NCBI RefSeq assembly: GCF_002575655.3
Contig: NC_053040.3
Span: forward strand, 351,111,267-351,175,266
Length of the DNA stretch: 64,000 nt
Direction: 5' to 3'
Source: Aegilops tauschii subsp. strangulata
Taxonomy: Eukaryota; Streptophyta; Magnoliopsida; Poales; Poaceae
The position numbers were made by a program, and so were the translations under genes. The notes under the pieces were generated by a model that was given only the letters and a program-made list of their open reading frames with translations, was not told the origin of the DNA and made no database searches. Of the stretch, positions 21,061-33,174 are shown one piece after another (the stretch's first letter is position 1; each line of letters begins with the position of its first letter).

Positions 21061-21290
21061 CAGCAGTAGCGAAGGAATCGCTCGATCGGGTTCAGTTAAC
21101 AGCCATCGATCGATCGCTCGGGTTCAGTAACGCGTAGCCTGCAGTGCAATCGCTCGGGTTTAGTTAGAGCCCAACGCCTCGCTCGGGTTCAGTTAGAGCC
21201 CAACATGTCAGAAAAAATTTCGTTCGGCCCAAAATGTTCGCCTAGTATGACAGAAAAAATTTCGTTCGGCCCAAAATGTCACGGATGTGT
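21061..21290. repeat. subterminal repeats of the CACTA-type end
   Basis: GCTCGGGTTCAGTTAGAGCC type units occur about five times (21085-21203), then GACAGAAAAAATTTCGTTCG plus GCCCAAAATGT twice (about 42-bp spacing). Confidence 0.75.
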
Positions 21291-21338
21291 CTTTTTTTTG
21301 TAGTGTGTGATGAGAGACAAACCCCGGCAGGCAGGCAA

Positions 21339-21467
21339 TTGAGGAATGTAATTTTATTTAATACTAACGCGTCAAGTGGAGCGGATTTTTCTTTTTTCCT
21401 GACGACAATCATTTTATATTCTATACGTGCCATTGAGGAATGTAATTTTATTTAATACTAACGCGTC
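21339..21467. repeat. 35-bp direct repeat, 94 bp apart
   Basis: TTGAGGAATGTAATTTTATT plus TAATACTAACGCGTC occurs at 21339-21373 and 21433-21467. Confidence 0.9.
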
Positions 21468-21649
21468 GAGTCAAACTTTTTCCGTCTATGCGTGGTACAC
21501 GACCCTCCTTCGAGTAAACAACCTCTACATGCGTCAAATTATCACGTGGGCTGCCTTTTCATACAGAAATGAACTCCACCGTGTACCCGCGCGGGTGTGG
21601 CCGGGAACAAGACATGGGTACGTGCGTCGTGCGTGCACCTCTTCTTTAG

Positions 21650-22910
21650 TTGCAGGTACGTACGTGGGTGGGTGTGAGAGAGATGGTTTGTGCGAAACAG
21701 AGGCAATGTGTCGATGATATCTCAAACAAAAAAACATAACATATGCAATGTGTGTGAAACAGAGTCATGGATATATCATATATAGAGGGAGCGATCCACG
21801 AGAAGAGAGTGGAGGTATTATCGGTGTGAGATATCGATAGAATCGAAAACAGGGATGAAGTGTGTGGGTGCGCGATCGATAAAGAGTGCCATCGAATTTT
21901 TGTTTGTCCACGTCAAAGATACAGGGCGGCTGGCCTACTGGAATGTGAGAGGGTAGAGGTGCAGTTTTTGTCTGTGGCATGGACCTACAACGTTCGACTA
22001 TCGGTTTGTGGGGGGGAGGGGCTGAGACCTAACTATAGAGAGTTAGATTGATTAGTATATGTGTGGAGAAGGAGAGAGACCTAGCTATGTATTGAGGGAG
22101 ATCGATCGGCATCCATGCATATGTGTAGTAAAGGAATAAGTTTGGGAGAAAGAAAAAGGTAGAGTGTCGTAGGGTTGGTGGTGGAGTTGCTTCTCACAAA
22201 TGGTGGGAGAGGCCTACTAGACAAACGGAGGGTACGAGTGCAATATCAATAAGAGAGGGGATGTCTGCCTGTCTATGCACGTGCGTGTGAGAGACGGGTC
22301 AGGAAGTATGCAAGGATGATGAGGGGGGACGATATGGTTGTGGTAAGCAGACATAACTACATAGGAAGATCAATCGTCGTGTGTCCGAGAAAGGGAGAGA
22401 CATAACTAGTGAGGTAAGTTGATCGGTGCATGGGGAAAAAGAATTATAGTCGACCTAGCTATATGTAGGGAGATCGGTATGTATACATGCATGCATGTGT
22501 TAGAAGCAAATAAGGTCCGGAGAGACGGGCAGGGGGAGAGGGGTGCGGCTAGGAGGTTGTGCGAGAGGCCTACTATGTCGAGGGGGAGGAGTGTGCGAGT
22601 ATGAGATCGATGAAAAGAGGGGCGGGAGTGTGCACCTGCGTGGAACCGTATTGGACATAGGGGGCATGGACGGTGAGAAGAGAAGAGGGGAAGTGTGTGT
22701 TTGTGGTAGGCACACTTGGCTAGAGAGGTATATCGACCGGTGTATGCCGAAAAGAAGGAGTCGGGGGGCGTACACACACCGTGGGTGAACGACCTAAAGA
22801 GAAACGAATGTGCGCGATGGAGGGGACGCTGAGGGAGGGTGATAGGGGGCGGGCATGTACATGCACGATAGAAAGTTAGCGCTAGCTAGCTACAAAGAGA
22901 AGAGGATCGT
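21650..22910 (+). other. long purine-rich tract with loosely repeated words
   Basis: The plus strand is strongly G+A biased (GAGAGAGATGG, GGAGAAGGAGAGAGACC, AGGGGGAGGAGTGTGCG) with recurrent CCTAGCTAT, GAGATCGATCGG and GAGGCCTACTA. No coding frame looks real. Probably repeat-derived. Confidence 0.55.
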
Positions 22911-23640
22911 GAAGGTGTAAAAGATGAACAGAGATCATAATTCATTATAAAAAAAGTGGATTCGGATATTTGAAGAAGATATCATAGTGTTTTAAACCGA
23001 CGCCTGCATGAATGAATATATATATATAATGGTGATACGCATGGTGTGGTTATGAACATGTTATACTACATATAATATATGGAACATTGATTATAATTTG
23101 GGATAATGTGTGGCTTTTGCAGCTCAAGGCTAAATAATTGTCATAATGTAGGGGGCGGGGCACTATACTTTGTGTGATAAACACGCTGTACGTATGGAAC
23201 ATGGTTTAGATTATGAATATCTAGTTAGTACATCAAATGTACTATTATTTGGAATCAACATCAAGTCTATTCAAAAATTTGAATTCGACTTCATATAGTA
23301 CACATAGTTCATATCTATCTCTATAGTAATCATGTGGTGTGGTGTTAAGGTAATACACGAATGATGGTTTAAGTTGGCAACAATCATGATTGTAGATTCT
23401 TATTCAAATAGAGAAACGAATTCAAATTTGGTTAGAATTGCAGCGGTAGTATAGACATTTGGAATGCACTAGAATGTTGGTATGAGTAGGTTACATGCAT
23501 TATAAAGCCAGCAAAAAAAATTAATTGGACATAACATGGATTCATAGCTTTGAATAGCATTTGTACAGTAAAACGGGACAAGACACTCTTTGTGTGGTGT
23601 GAATAGTTTTATTTTTTCGTTTTTTCGTTGAGGGAAGTGC
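22911..23640. other. AT-rich spacer
   Basis: No gene, terminal repeat or tandem array recognised. Confidence 0.4.
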
Positions 23641-24089
23641 AAATTGATTTGGTACGTACAAGTACAATATTATACGTTAGGCTTGTCCCTAAAATTCAAC
23701 AGGCGCCTTGTTATATCCCAAAAATTCAGAAATCGTGCTCCCAAAACTCGCGGCTTCACAACCCGCACCTTGCTATCCCGAAATTACAACGCGCGCGAAA
23801 ACTCCCTCCAGCTGCCAAATCCCACACGCGAAATCCCCTTTCTAACCCTGAGCCGAAAGGGCCGCTAGTTCAAATCGGTGGGGGTACTTTTGTAACACAC
23901 CCTACATTTTGGACAAGCGCGTCCCTAAGTCATGGTTCCCCCTTCCTATCGCCTCCTTTTCGCCATTCAAAATTCCAGGCCGCCATAACCTCTTTGCTCC
24001 AGCCGTGAAACCCCACCCTCCTCCGTCTGCCACCTTACTGCTGCCCAGCCGGAGCCTATTCCCCGACGACATCGTCCACCGCAACAGCT
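23641..24089 (+). pseudogene. 5' part of the interrupted gene (leader / first exon)
   Basis: Unique, C-rich DNA with CACCCTCCTCCGTCTGCC and ATCGTCCACCGCAACAGCT directly abutting the LTR at 24090. If the retrotransposon is removed, it joins ACTCGATGTTCCTCATCC at 30850 with a near-perfect 5-bp duplication (CAGCT against CAACT). I infer it is the 5' end of the gene whose exons follow to the right. The start codon could not be fixed. Confidence 0.4.
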
Positions 24090-25688
24090 TGATTTCTCTC
24101 TGACTATAGCGCCAAAAAAGCTCCTGTCTGCTAGGACTATGTCGGTATTTCCCCAAAGAGGAAGGGATGATGCAGCACAACGACGGTAGGTATTTCCCTT
24201 AGTGAAGAAACCAAGGTTATCGAACTAGTCGGAGAACCAAGCAACACAACGTAAACAGCACCTGCACACAAATAACAACACCTTGCAACCCGACGTGTTA
24301 AAGGGGTTGTCAATCCCTTTCGGGTAACGATGCCAGAAATTTGTAATAGATTGAAATAATAGATCAAAATAAAATAGAGTGCAGCAAAGTATTTTTTGGT
24401 TTAATAGATCAGATTAAAAATGCAAAGGAAAATTAGATCAAAAGCAAATATATGAGAAAGAAGACCCGGGAACCGTAGGTTTCACTAGTGGCTTCTCTCG
24501 AGAAAGATAGCAAACGGTGGGTAGACAAATTATTGTTGGGCAATTGATAGAACTTCAAATAATTATGGCGATATCCAGGCAATGATCATTATATAGGCAT
24601 CACGTCCAAGATTAGTAGACCGACTCCTTCCTGCATCTACTAATATTACTTCGCACATCAACCGCTATCCAGCATGCATCTTCTGTATTAAGTTCACTGA
24701 AAAACGGAGTAATGCAATAAGACCGATGACATGAGGTAGACAAGATCCGTTTATCTATTGCGTAGACATAGATCCCATCTTTTTATCCTTGGTAGCAACG
24801 ATACATAGGTGTCGTTTCCCTTTCTGTCACTGGGATCAAGCACCGTAAGATCGAACCCACTACCGGGCACCTCTTCCCATTGCAAGATAAATAGATCAAG
24901 TTGGCCAAACAAAACCCAAATATCGGAGAAGAAATACGAGGCTATAAGAGATCATGCATATAAGAGATCATGCATATAAGACATCAAAGAAACTCAAATA
25001 ACTTTCATGGATATAAAAAGATATAACTGATCATAAACTCGAAGTTCATCAGATCCCAACAAACACACCGCAAAAAGAGTTACATCATATGGATCTCCAA
25101 GAGACCATTGTATTGAGAATCCAGTGAGAGAGAGAAAGCCATCTAGCTACTAACTACGGACCCGAAGGTCTACAAAGAACTAATCACGCATCATCGGAGA
25201 GGCACCAATGGAGGTGGTGAACCCCATCCGAGATGGTACCTAGATTGGATCTGGTGGTTCTGGACTCTGCGGCGGCTGAATGAATATTTTGTCGACTCCC
25301 CTAGGGTTTCTGGATTTTTGGGGTATTTCTAGAGCAAAGAGGTGGTCCGAGGGGCACCCGAGGTGGGCACAACCCACCAGGGCGCGCTTGGGCCTCCTGG
25401 CGCGCCCTGGTGTGTTTTCCCCTCCTCGGGACTCCCCCCAGGTGCAACCAGGGCCCAACTTCTTCCTTTTGGTCCATAAAAAATCATCGTGAAGTTTCAT
25501 TGCATTTGGACTCCGTCTGATATTGATTTCCTACGATGTAAAAACACGGAAAAAACAGCAACTGGCACTTGGCACTATGTCAAAAGGTTAGTACCAAAAA
25601 ATGATATAAAATGATTATAAAACATCCAAGATTGATAATAAAACAGCATGGAACAATCAAAAATTATAGATACGTTGGAGACGTATCA
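24090..25688 (-). repeat. 3' LTR of element 1
   Basis: 1.6 kb, matching 29247-30849 with scattered substitutions and small indels, so the insertion is not very recent. Open frames inside, such as 25240-25500 on the minus strand, recur in the other LTRs and are not genes. Confidence 0.9.
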
Positions 25689-28163
25689 GCATCCCCAAGC
25701 TTAACTCCTACTCGTCCTCGAGTAGGTAAGTGATAAAAACAGAATTTTTGATGTGGAGTGTTGTTTATCAAGTCACATCATATTCTTTTCTTTATAGCAT
25801 GGACATTTGGACTTTTATGTGATTCAAAGCGATAGTCTAGTTTTGACATAATAATTTAGATACTCAAGCATATCAACAAGCAACCATGTCTTTCAAAATA
25901 TCAACTCTAAAATAAGTTATCCCTAGCCCATCATGCTCAAACATTGATCCATTCATGAAACACATTCGAATATTAGCTACACCCAATACTTAAGTACGAT
26001 CATATTGCCTCCTAGTTGGTGCTTTTGTAAGAGAAGATGGAGACTCAAATCCAAAAATAAAAATTGCATAAAGTAAAAGTAAGGCCCTTCGCAGGGGGAA
26101 GTAGGGATTTGTAGAGGTGCCAGAGCTCAAAGCGAAAAAATTAGAGATAAAAACATTTTGGGAGGTGTATCCATCCCACCAACGAAAACGACATAGGGCT
26201 ACGAACACTTTCCATGCTAGATATGCCATAGGCGGTTCCCAAACAAAAAATAAAGTTTATTACTTTTTCCACCATTCTTTCACTTTCCATGGCTAGCCGT
26301 ATCCACGGGTGCCTTCCATACCAACACTTTCCAAGGAATTTATTATTTGACAACATAAAGTAAATTCATTTTTGCATTTCGGGACTGGGCATCCCTAAAT
26401 CCTTTGCCTTACTCTCGTGCAATGACAAGTGAATAAACACTCATCGTGAGAATAACACATCCAACATGGAAAATATTAGCCACCCGTTACCGTTCCGCGA
26501 GCGAAACAAGCACACAAAAGAGAAGTTTATTTTGAAAATTAGAGATGGCACATGCAAATTTGCTTAGAACAACAAAACAATACCGCATATAGGTAGATAT
26601 AGTGGACTCATATGGCAAAACAGGTTTAAAGGATTTTGGATGCACAAGTAGAGGTCATACTTAGTGCAAAATGAAGGCTAGCAAAAAGATTGGGAAGCCA
26701 CCAACCAAGAAACGAATAATCTCATAAGCAAGCATTAAGCATAATTAACACCGAATAATGCACCACAAGTAGGGTATAATTTTCATTGCATGATTATTGA
26801 CTTTCGTGCATGCATAGAGAATCACAAACCTTAACACCAATATTCTTACTAGAGCACAATTACTCATCAACATAACTCACATATCACATCATCATATCTC
26901 AAAACTATTACTAAGAATAAACTTTATTTAGTCCAATGATCTTCATGACATTTTTTACTTTATCCTTCTTGGATATCTATCACTTTGGGACTAATTTTCA
27001 TGTGGTTCTTTTCATAAGCTCAAACAAATATAAGTGAAGATCATGAGCATAACAAATTTTCTTTATCTCAAAATAATTTAAGTGAAGCAAGAGAGAATTT
27101 CTTCAAAATTTTACTAACTCTCAAATAAATCTAAGTGAAGCAAGAGAGCATTTCTTCAAAAATACTAAGCACACCGTGCTCAAAAATATATAAGTGAAGC
27201 ACTAGAGCAAGTCCTAGCTCATAAAAGATTTAAGTGAAGCACAGAGAGCAATTCTAAGAAGTCATGATAATTTTGGCTCTCTCAAATAGGTGTGTCCAGC
27301 AAGGATTGATGACTTAAAACACAAAATAAAACAAGCAAAGACTCATATCATACAGGACGCTCCAAGCAAAACACATATCATGTGACAAATAAAAATATAG
27401 CCTCGAGTAAAATACCGATGGTCGTTAGAAGAAAGAGGGGATGCCACTCGGGGGCATCCCCAAGCTTAGTTGGTTGCTCATTCTTAGATAATAGCTTGGG
27501 ATGCCGGGGCATCCCCAAGCTTAGACTCTTCTATCCTTCTTTCATCCATCATAAGATAACCCAAAACTTGAAAACTTCAATCACACAAAACTCAACAAAA
27601 CCTTTGTGATATCCGTTAGTAAATAAAAGCAAACCACTACTATAAGTGTTGTATCAAACCAATTCATATTTTGTTTTTGTATTATATCTACTGTATTCCA
27701 ACTTCTCTATGGCAAAAACTCATCAAAGAAAACAAGCACACAACACAAAGAAAACAGAATCTGTCAAAACAGAACAGTCTGTAGCAATCTGACTTTTGCG
27801 AATAATTATGGAACTCCAAAAATTCTGAAAAACTAGGAAGACCTGGGTAATTTGTATATTAATCTTCTGCAAAAAGAATTGGCATTTTATCACGTTCTGG
27901 TGATTTTTAACAATTATTTTCATGAGTGCAAAAGTTTCTGTTTTTCAGCAAGATCAAACAACTATCACCGAAGAAGATCCTATCGGTTCTACTTGGCACA
28001 AACACTAATTAAAACACAAAAAACGCAATCATAACAGTAGCATAATTGTGCTAACCCTCAAGAACAGAAAGAAAAAAGCAAAAATAAAATTTATTCATTG
28101 GGTTGCCTCCCAACAAGCGCTATAGTTTTACGCCCTTAGCTAGGCATAATATTTCAATGATGC
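25689..28163 (-). other. internal non-coding region of element 1
   Basis: AT-rich, with no gag-pol. It includes paired motifs GGGATGCC and GGCATCCCCAAGCTTA at about 27430-27530, and at 28098-28166 a conserved block with a TTGGG/CCCAA hairpin that is shared with element 2. Confidence 0.75.
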
Positions 28164-28994
28164 TCACAAGAGAGATAGTAGTTGAAGCATGAAGAGAGCA
28201 CCATCAAACATGTGACAAACACATTCAAGTCTAACATACTTCCTATGCATAGGAATTTTATAGGAAAACAAATTATCAAGACAAGAAATATCTAGCATAT
28301 GCAAAGGAGAGGAATAAAACATTGACAATCTCAACACAACGAGAGGAAATTTAATAACATGAAAATTTCTACAACCATGTTTTCCTTTCTCATAATAATT
28401 ATATGTAGGATCATAATCAAATTGAATAATATAACTATCATATAAAATTTTCTCTTTATGATCCACATGCATGCAAAGTTGACACTCTTCCAAAATAGTG
28501 GGATTATCATCAAATAAAGTCATGACCTCTCCAAACCCACTTTCATCAAAAATTTCATAAGATTGAACAGTCTCCAAATATGTGGGATTATTTGTAGCTA
28601 AAGTTGACACCCTTCCAAACCCACTTTCAATATTATCACAAACATATTCATCATGAGGCTTAAATAAATTTTCAAGATCATAAGAAACATTATCACCCCA
28701 ATCATGATCATTGCAATAAGTAGCGGACATGACAAAACAAGCATCCCCAAGCTTGGGGTTTTGCATATTATTAGCACATTTGACATTAATAGAATTTATA
28801 GTAAAATTATTGCAATCATGCTTTTCATTCAAGGAGCTATCAGGAATCACTTCATAAATTTCTTCATCACAATTTTTAGATTCACGAGTCTCAAGCAAAA
28901 CTTCATAAAGATAATCTAGTGCACTCAACTCACTAGCGATTGGTTCATCATGATTGGATCTTTTAAAAAGATTAGCAAGTGGATGGGGATCCAT
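28164..28994 (-). CDS. conserved ORF of non-autonomous retrotransposon 1, function unknown
   Basis: 276-aa open frame, the only long one in element 1. It is acidic and Asn/Tyr-rich, with no protease, RT or integrase motif. Near the C-terminus it has a hydrophobic stretch followed by YKIPMHRKYVRLEC. The 258-aa ORF of element 2 has the same layout, with HKIPMHRKWVRLKC and an identically placed stop codon. Start chosen at ATG 28994, next to the 5' LTR and primer-binding site, so it takes the place normally held by gag. Conservation of one frame between two diverged elements suggests the protein has been maintained, but its role is unknown. Confidence 0.65.
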   Translation of the reverse strand: MDPHPLANLFKRSNHDEPIASELSALDYLYEVLLETRESKNCDEEIYEVIPDSSLNEKHDCNNFTINSINVKCANNMQNPKLGDACFVMSATYCNDHDWGDNVSYDLENLFKPHDEYVCDNIESGFGRVSTLATNNPTYLETVQSYEIFDESGFGEVMTLFDDNPTILEECQLCMHVDHKEKILYDSYIIQFDYDPTYNYYEKGKHGCRNFHVIKFPLVVLRLSMFYSSPLHMLDISCLDNLFSYKIPMHRKYVRLECVCHMFDGALFMLQLLSLL

Positions 28995-29218
28995 ATCAAT
29001 AGATTTTTAGCAAGCGAAGATGCAAGCATATAGAAGGCACATGGCAACACAAGCAAACAAAAGATCTGACGAGAAAAAAAGGCAAACGAAAAAGAGGGCG
29101 AATAAAACGGCAAATTTTTGTGAAGTGGGGGAGAGGAAAATGAGAGGCAAATGGAAAATAATGTAAATGGCAAGGAGATGAGATTTGTGATTAGGAAAAT
29201 GGTTATGTTGAAGATCCT

Positions 29219-29235
29219 CCCCGGCAACGGCGCCA
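29219..29235 (-). other. primer-binding site of element 1
   Basis: TGGCGCCGTTGCCGGGG on the minus strand, 11 bases inside the 5' LTR end. The identical word occurs at 42021-42037 in element 2. Confidence 0.85.
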
Positions 29236-29246
29236 GAAATTCCTTT

Positions 29247-30849
29247 TGATTGCTCTCTGAGTATAGCGCCAGAACAGCTCCTGTCTGCTAGGACTGCGTC
29301 GATAGTTCCCCAAAGAGGAAGGGATGATGCAGCACAGCGACGGTAGGTATTTCCCTCAGTGAAGAAACCGAGGTTATCAAACCAGTAGGAGAACCAAGCA
29401 ACACAACATAAACAGCACCTGCACATAAATAACAACACCTCGCAACCCGACGTGTTAAAGGATTTGTCAATCCCTTTCAGGTAACGATGCCAGAAATTTG
29501 TAATAGGTTGAAATAATAGATCGTAAATAAAATAAAATGCAGCAAAGTATTTTAGTATTTTTTGGTTTAATAGATCTGAATAAAAATGCAAAGGAAAAGT
29601 AGATCGCAAGCAAATATATGAGAAAGAAGACCCAGGGGCCGTAGGTTTCACTAGTGGCTTCTCTCGAGAAAGATAGCAAACGGTGGGTAAACAAATTACT
29701 GTTGGGCAATTGATAGAACTTCAAATAATTATGGCGATATCCAGGTAATGATCATTACATATGCAACACGTCCAAGATTAGTAGACCGACTCCTGCCTGC
29801 ATCTACTACTATTACTCCACACATCAACCGCTATCCAGCATGCATCTAGTGTATTAAGTTCATGGAAAAACGGAGTAATGCAATAAGAACGGTGACATGA
29901 TGTAGACAAGATCCGTTTATCTATTGCGTAGATATAGATCCCATATTTTTATCCTTAGTAGCAACGATACATACGTGTCGTTTCCCTTTCTGTCACTGGG
30001 ATCAAGCACCGTAAGATTGAACCCACTACCGGGCACCTCTTCCCATTGCAAGATAAATAGATCAAGTTGGCCAAACAAAACCCAAATATCAGAGAGAAAT
30101 ACGAGGCTATAAGAGATCATGAATATAAGAGATCAAAGAAACTCAAATAACTTTCATGGATATACAAAGATATAACTGATCATAAACTCGAAGTACATCA
30201 GATCCCAACAAACAAACCGCAAAAAGAGTTACATCATATGGATCTCCAAGAGACCATTGTATTGAGAATTCAGCGAGAGAGAGAAAGCCATCTAGCTACT
30301 AACTACGGACCCGAAGGTCTACAAAGAACTACTCACGCATCATCAGAGAGGCACCAATGGAGGTGGTGAACCCCATCCGAGATGATGTCTAGATTGGATC
30401 TGGTGGTTCTGGACTCTGCGGCGGCTGGATGAATATTTTGTCGACTCCCCTAGGGTTTCTGGATTTTTGGGGTATTTATAGAGCAAAGAGGCGGTCCGGG
30501 GGCACCCGAGGTGGGCACAACCCACCAGGACGTGCCTGGGCCTCCTGGCGTGCCCTGGTGGGTTGTCCCCTCCTCGGGACTCCCCCCAGGTGCAACCAGG
30601 GCCCAACTTTCTTCCTTTTGGTCCATGAAAAATCATCGTGAAGTTTCATTGCATTTGGACTCCGTTTGATATTGATTTCCTGCGATGTAAAAAACATGGA
30701 AAAAACAGCAACTGGCACTTGGCACTATGTCGAAAGGTTTGTACCAAAAAATGATATAAAATGACTATAAAATGATTATAAAACATCCAAGATTGATAAT
30801 TAAACATCATGGAAAATTAAAAAATTATAGATACGTTGGAGACGTATCA
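29247..30849 (-). repeat. 5' LTR of element 1
   Basis: 1.6 kb partner of 24090-25688. Ends at GAGACGTATCA on the plus strand, followed by host DNA CAACTCGATG. Confidence 0.9.
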
Positions 30850-31078
30850 CAACTCGATGTTCCTCATCCACCTCCCTGGATGAGGATCCATCGTTGATCT
30901 CATCGTCCCGCCGGTTCAGCCGCCCCGTCCTCCACCTCCAAGGAGCTCCTCCGATGATCGCCTCGTCTATCGCGGCTGCTCCATCCCCACAGCGCCGCCT
31001 TAACCTGCTCCACCGGAACTGCAGCATCCTCACCGGCTCCTCGGACGAAGCCGAGGCCTACTCGGTGTCACCAAAGAG
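30850..31078 (+). pseudogene. interrupted gene, exon A1
   Basis: Resumes directly after retrotransposon 1. It is GC-rich and ends at CACCAAAGAG before GTTGTACAC, a donor-like junction. One frame gives LLHRNCSILTGSSDEAEAYS ending in SPKR. Two later exons (A2, A3) end in the same Asp/Glu-rich pattern before K/E-R and a GT donor, indicating exon duplication. Confidence 0.5.
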
Positions 31079-31770
31079 GTTGTACACTCATCGCATCGCA
31101 CCTTCTCCTTAACTCGACCTCCCAGCGCCGACAGTGCTCCATCCCGCACCCCCATGGCACGGCTACCACGAAGTCGGCACCACAGGCGACATCTCCGTGG
31201 CAGCTCTCCTCCAGTGCGAGGCCCCTTCGGCGGCGGCGGCCATACCAGCCAGATCTGCTGCTGCTACTCCGGCTCTCGCTTGCTCGCTCGTGTTGCTGCT
31301 TTGCTCTCCCCCTCGCTCGTGCTGCTGCTGTGCTCTTGCTCTCGCTCGTGCTGCTGGTGTTGGTACATGGGTTGCTGCAGCTACACGAGTTGCTGCTCTG
31401 GCTCTAGTTCGCGCTGCTCCTCCAGACGCTGCTGCTCCGGTTGCTATCTGCTACCGTGTTCCCTATCGACCGCCTGCTGATTTAGATCACTGTTTCTCTA
31501 CTACTAGTGCTCCAGCAGCCTAAACTACATGTGAAGTGCCTTTGTTCTACCAGTGCGTTCAGTTTCGACAGTAACATTCAGATTCCACAGTAAATTCCAA
31601 TTTCGACAGTTAAGTCTAGAGTCAACAGTTTTTACCTCATCTGTTGTAGTCAAGTGTTTTTTGGTGATGTAAATTTTACGTCTATTACTTTTTGGTAATG
31701 TATTTTACATCATCTATTAGAGATGCTATTAGAATCCCACTTGAGATTAATGATGCCTGTCTTGTACTGC
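31079..31770. other. intron-like spacer with GCT-rich stretch
   Basis: 31230-31460 is a low-complexity GCTGCT/CTCGCT-rich tract with translations in every frame. The remainder is AT-rich with CGACAGT-type repeated words. Confidence 0.45.
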
Positions 31771-31961
31771 TTCAACCTCGACGTCTTATGGCTCGCCGGA
31801 GCTGCTCCAACGATGGAACCATCCATCACAACAGAGCATTGCCCTGGACACCATCTACAGATTCCTCAAATCTTCCTCCACGCCTCCAACAGCCACCTCT
31901 GCCTCAACTTCTTCGGCGACCAACCCAATGATGCCGAGGTCGACACGGCTACAGCAAAGAG
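31771..31961 (+). pseudogene. interrupted gene, exon A2
   Basis: Reads FFGDQPNDAEVDTATAKR in one frame and stops at CAGCAAAGAG before GTTGTGCAC, the same junction context as exon A1. The 5' edge is uncertain. CTGCTCCAACGATGGAACC also resembles the start of exon A3 (CTGCTCCATCGACAGAAGC). Confidence 0.45.
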
Positions 31962-32011
31962 GTTGTGCACTTGTCGCATCACTTATTACTCACATTCATG
32001 TCGATCCATTA

Positions 32012-32405
32012 GGGTTGTTTTGGTTCAAAGGAAAAACTGAAGGAAAAACATAGCAATAGGAAATTTTCCTATGGCACTCTACTATTCAATTATTCATGCA
32101 TTTTGTTGAAAGGAATGGAGCAAAACATCCACCTGGACCTACTTTTCAAAATCCTATGCATGAAAACAAGACCAAGTGAATTGGTGGTAGAATAACATTC
32201 TAACTGTACACGCTTTCATATGGTTTCACTTTAATTTGGCCATGTTTCTTTGCATTCCTCTGCTCTTCCAATTCCTGTGAACCAAACACCCAAGTTGACA
32301 GAAATAATGTGTTTAAAATTGCTCTATTTCCCACGGGCATTCCTATCCTATTTCGGTGTTTTTCCTATCCGTGCGTTTTTAGAATCCTTCAAGCCAAAGG
32401 AGCCC
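32012..32405. mobile_element. Tourist-type MITE (PIF/Harbinger)
   Basis: 394 bp with ends GGGTTGTTTTGGTTCAAAGG and CCTTCAAGCCAAAGGAGCCC forming an inverted repeat, flanked by TTA on both sides (32009-32011, 32406-32408). Non-coding; sits between exons A2 and A3. Confidence 0.8.
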
Positions 32406-32479
32406 TTACAAAATTACTTCAGTTACACGTAGGTGTCGAAGAAAACTTTGTGTGGTTGTCCCGCTCATGCCGCGATGTC

Positions 32480-32655
32480 GTCCACCTCACCTGAGCTGCT
32501 CCATCGACAGAAGCATCCACTAAACCAGACATCACGACTCCTGACCGTCTTTCGCCGCCTCAGATCTCCTTCCCTGCCGCCGGCACCCACCGCAACGGCA
32601 TCACCATCATCGACTCGGCAGATGAACCTGAGGAGTACACGGGTCCACAAGAGAG
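32480..32655 (+). pseudogene. interrupted gene, exon A3
   Basis: Frame reading ITIIDSADEPEEYTGPQER, ending at CAAGAGAG before GTCACAC. The same Asp/Glu-rich ending as exons A1 and A2. The left edge is uncertain. Confidence 0.45.
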
Positions 32656-33174
32656 GTCACACTCTTTTGTTTCTGCTTATGTTATGCATTGCTTAATATT
32701 ACCTGCTACTTTATCGTCCTGTTCACCTCTTAGATTCCAAGTCAGGTCCAAATTAATGTTCAAACTTGAGTTTTAAAATTAGTTGTGGGGCACATATCGA
32801 GGCAGCAATGAATAGTATCTCTGTCTATTATCTGGCACATATCGAGGCAGCAATGAACAGTATCTCTGCCCATGTTGTTCATCTTGGGTGGGAAACAAAT
32901 AGAAAATCAATCATCATCTGTCTTTTTATTAAATTAAAGCTATCATCAGCCTGCTATCATTATTTTTGGATCCATCCACTGGTTGTTACCATCACTCTAG
33001 ATTTATGCATGCTCTCCTTACATAATCTCACTATATTTGTTTCATATGCTTGTCAGATATTGTACACAGTCATGCTGAACATGAAGAGAAAAAGAGAAGA
33101 GTTTTGCGCGGCAATACAATGTCATGCAGACATCGCTCCATGGTGGGTTCAATGGAAAACCCTCCCCCCCCTCT
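32656..33174. other. intron-like spacer
   Basis: Contains two near-identical words (GGCACATATCGAGGCAGCAA) at about 32788 and 32837. No independent gene. Confidence 0.4.

Larger units (their letters stand above)
16730..21305. mobile_element. repeat-packed element ending in a CACTA-type terminus
   Basis: From about 16730 the DNA repeatedly uses GTGGAGAGGCTGACA, GGGACCCACC and GTGCCTCCTTATTACGC. The block ends at 21305 with CTTTTTTTTGTAGTG, the reverse complement of a CACTACAAAA CACTA-type terminus, next to a subterminal doublet (GACAGAAAAAATTTCG). No transposase is encoded. The left end was not identified, so the extent and the single-element interpretation are inference. Confidence 0.45.
24090..30849 (-). 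mobile_element. non-autonomous LTR retrotransposon 1 (6.8 kb)
   Basis: Minus-strand element with LTRs 24090-25688 and 29247-30849, TG..CA ends and flanks CAGCT/CAACT (one mismatch). In element orientation each LTR begins TGATACGTCTCCAACGTATC. A primer-binding site TGGCGCCGTTGCCGGGG lies just inside the 5' LTR (29219-29235), and a purine-rich tract AAGCTTGGGGATGC abuts the 3' LTR. The internal region has one ORF and no gag-pol, so it depends on another element for movement. Inserted into the gene split between 24089 and 30850. Confidence 0.9.

Noticed and set aside
20487..21137. 216-codon open frame on the plus strand
   Set aside because: It is the translation of the 26-bp tandem array (His/Pro/Ser repeats). 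Other frames are equally open, so it is not a gene.
22406..22777. 123-codon minus-strand frame
   Set aside because: Open frame in a purine-biased tract, Pro/Ser/His-rich without domain; expected by composition.
25240..25500. Minus-strand frame in the LTR, recurring at 30343-30636 and 35143-35499
   Set aside because: Repeated because the LTR is repeated. The frames differ between copies and carry no known domain.
31134..31523. 129-codon frame in GCT-rich DNA
   Set aside because: Low-complexity trinucleotide-like tract; all frames give long runs of Ala, Leu, Cys or Ser.
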